A stretch of DNA of 7,432 nt. Source: Candidatus Sulfopaludibacter sp. SbA3 (GTDB lineage Bacteria > Acidobacteriota > Terriglobia > Bryobacterales > Bryobacteraceae). Below the pieces are notes generated by a model. It saw nothing but the letters and a program-made list of their open reading frames with translations, did not search any database and was not told where the DNA came from. A program made the position numbers and the translations under genes. Location: NCBI GenBank assembly GCA_945900935.1, contig CAMDKT010000295.1, positions 1 through 7,432 of the forward strand, in the 5' to 3' direction. The first letter of the stretch is position 1, and each line of letters opens with the position of its first letter. Positions 6,748-7,432 of the stretch are shown in pieces.

Positions 6748-7373
6748 TAGCGCCCTCTTGCTCGGACGCCACGATTCCGCAGCCGTAGACCGGTCGCCAC
6801 ACGGGCGACGGGCTGCACGAGCACAGCCATCGCGATGCACTGGAGCACTTTGGATCGGGATATCACGGCGGCAATAGGGGGCGACACAGCGTAGTAGAGG
6901 CGCACAAACAAGCGTCCCATTCGGCTCCGTAGTAACACTTCATCGCGAAAAGCGGACAACGTTATGACTTCAGGCGCGAACGGATCGCCGCAGGCGGCAG
7001 TGGCAACGAAACACATGCCAGCCTTCTTTGGTTGGTTCATGGTGTCTACGTTCAGCGGATTCACGCATCCGCAGTCGCATTTTACGGATCCCAAGAGTTC
7101 TGTCCCGCAGCGACCACAGACGATGCTGATCTGCGTGGGCATCCCCCCGATTCGGTAGTCTGTGCTGGAACAGTTTTTGCAACCCTTCAATAGATTTGAG
7201 AATAGGTGATACTTTTCGCATTTCAAACACTTCACTGCGAAGGTGGGGATGTTCTGGATCAACTTGATTGTCGAATCGAGTTGAGCACCATTCGACATTG
7301 CTTGGCGCATCGACTCAGCGAACATATGTTGACCGCCAAACTGAGTCCATTCGGTCTTCTTGTTCTCAGCCAT
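6747..7373 (-). CDS. Zinc-ribbon protein with C-terminal CFI-box domain
   Basis: The protein has 208 residues. Residues 1-45 are polar without a signal peptide. Two cysteine clusters follow: C49/C52 with C65/C68, and C86/C89 with C99, C101 and C103, consistent with two zinc ribbons. A linker leads to CFVATAACGDPFAPEV at 121-136, then FRDEVLLRS, GRLFVRLYYAVSPPIA and a hydrophobic stretch to about 195, ending in a basic tail. This matches the CFI-box C-terminal domain (usual form CFIATAAYGS followed by APEV, LRxFRD, LL and YY-SPP). It is found at the end of many otherwise unrelated bacterial proteins and has no established function known to me. Here the usual Ile is Val and the Tyr is Cys128. 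The final hydrophobic part could associate with membrane. It is the first gene of the minus-strand unit and is coupled to the propeller gene by TAATG. ATG 7373 is preferred over TTG 7391 because AAGGAG lies between them. Confidence 0.8.
   Translation of the reverse strand: MAENKKTEWTQFGGQHMFAESMRQAMSNGAQLDSTIKLIQNIPTFAVKCLKCEKYHLFSNLLKGCKNCSSTDYRIGGMPTQISIVCGRCGTELLGSVKCDCGCVNPLNVDTMNQPKKAGMCFVATAACGDPFAPEVITLSAFRDEVLLRSRMGRLFVRLYYAVSPPIAAVISRSKVLQCIAMAVLVQPVARVATGLRLRNRGVRARGR
6753..6759 (-). promoter_or_regulatory. Ribosome binding site deciding the propeller start
   Basis: AAGAGGG on the minus strand, in the last codons of the upstream gene, lies five bases before ATG 6747. It supports that ATG over the in-frame ATG at 6840, which would create a 94-base gene overlap. 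Confidence 0.65.
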
Positions 7374-7432
7374 TACTTGAATCTCCTTCAATACTTCGAT
7401 TCACTTTTCACCCACCTCCAATCGGGCAGCTA
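7374..7432 (-). other. Leader of the minus-strand unit, possibly with the tail of a further gene
   Basis: These 59 bases upstream of the CFI-box gene hold its ribosome binding site. All three minus-strand frames reach a TGA stop here. One, reading LPDWRWVKSESKY before its stop, would leave 14 bases to ATG 7373 and could be the end of another gene of the unit. No convincing promoter boxes are visible and the stretch is too short to decide. Confidence 0.25.
7383..7388 (-). promoter_or_regulatory. Ribosome binding site of the CFI-box gene
   Basis: AAGGAG on the minus strand lies nine bases before ATG 7373. It falls inside the frame that would begin at TTG 7391 and so rules against that longer start. 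Confidence 0.75.

Noticed and set aside
6463..6750. Plus-strand frames opposite the propeller gene (5920-6231, 6463-6750)
   Set aside because: They are antisense shadows of the repeated propeller codons and have no supporting start signal or family pattern.
6748..6840. Longer start of the propeller protein at ATG 6840
   Set aside because: It would overlap the CFI-box gene by 94 bases and add an arginine-rich shadow sequence. ATG 6747 has a ribosome binding site and the TAATG overlap.
1..7432. tRNA or rRNA genes, CRISPR array, insertion sequence or transposase
   Set aside because: No cloverleaf, rRNA core, regularly spaced repeat series or transposase motif was seen on reading both strands.

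Overview
The window looks like GC-rich chromosomal DNA from a Gram-negative-type bacterium. Tight head-to-tail genes, GTG starts, a surface-sugar gene set, an HDOD-type C-terminal domain and a CFI-box protein would fit Acidobacteriota, Planctomycetota or deltaproteobacterial lineages. The sequence alone does not settle the phylum.

Positions 1-5711 are a plus-strand sugar and cell-surface polysaccharide block. It holds the C-terminal end of a GT4-type glycosyltransferase, a complete 6-phosphogluconate dehydrogenase (gnd), an N-acylglucosamine 2-epimerase (AGE) family protein, a HAD-type phosphatase, and a methyltransferase fused to a zinc ribbon and a C-terminal beta-sandwich. The first three genes are separated by 20 and 4 bases. 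The phosphatase and methyltransferase overlap by one base (TAATG). The two halves are separated by about 500 bases. These carry, on the minus strand, a frame-broken GAF-like domain of the type found at the end of HDOD proteins, and a perfect 12-bp inverted repeat with a 7-base spacer. The genes are consistent with hexose-phosphate and amino-sugar interconversion feeding glycan assembly and modification, but no single pathway can be read off.

Positions 5708-7432 are a minus-strand unit that converges on the methyltransferase. In transcription order it holds a 208-residue protein with two cysteine ribbons and a C-terminal CFI box, a 289-residue six-bladed TolB/PD40-like propeller coupled to it by TAATG, and a 39-residue basic small ORF whose stop codon overlaps the methyltransferase stop. 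By eye this unit is less GC-rich than the plus-strand block. It is the least explained part of the window and the best candidate for an undescribed system.
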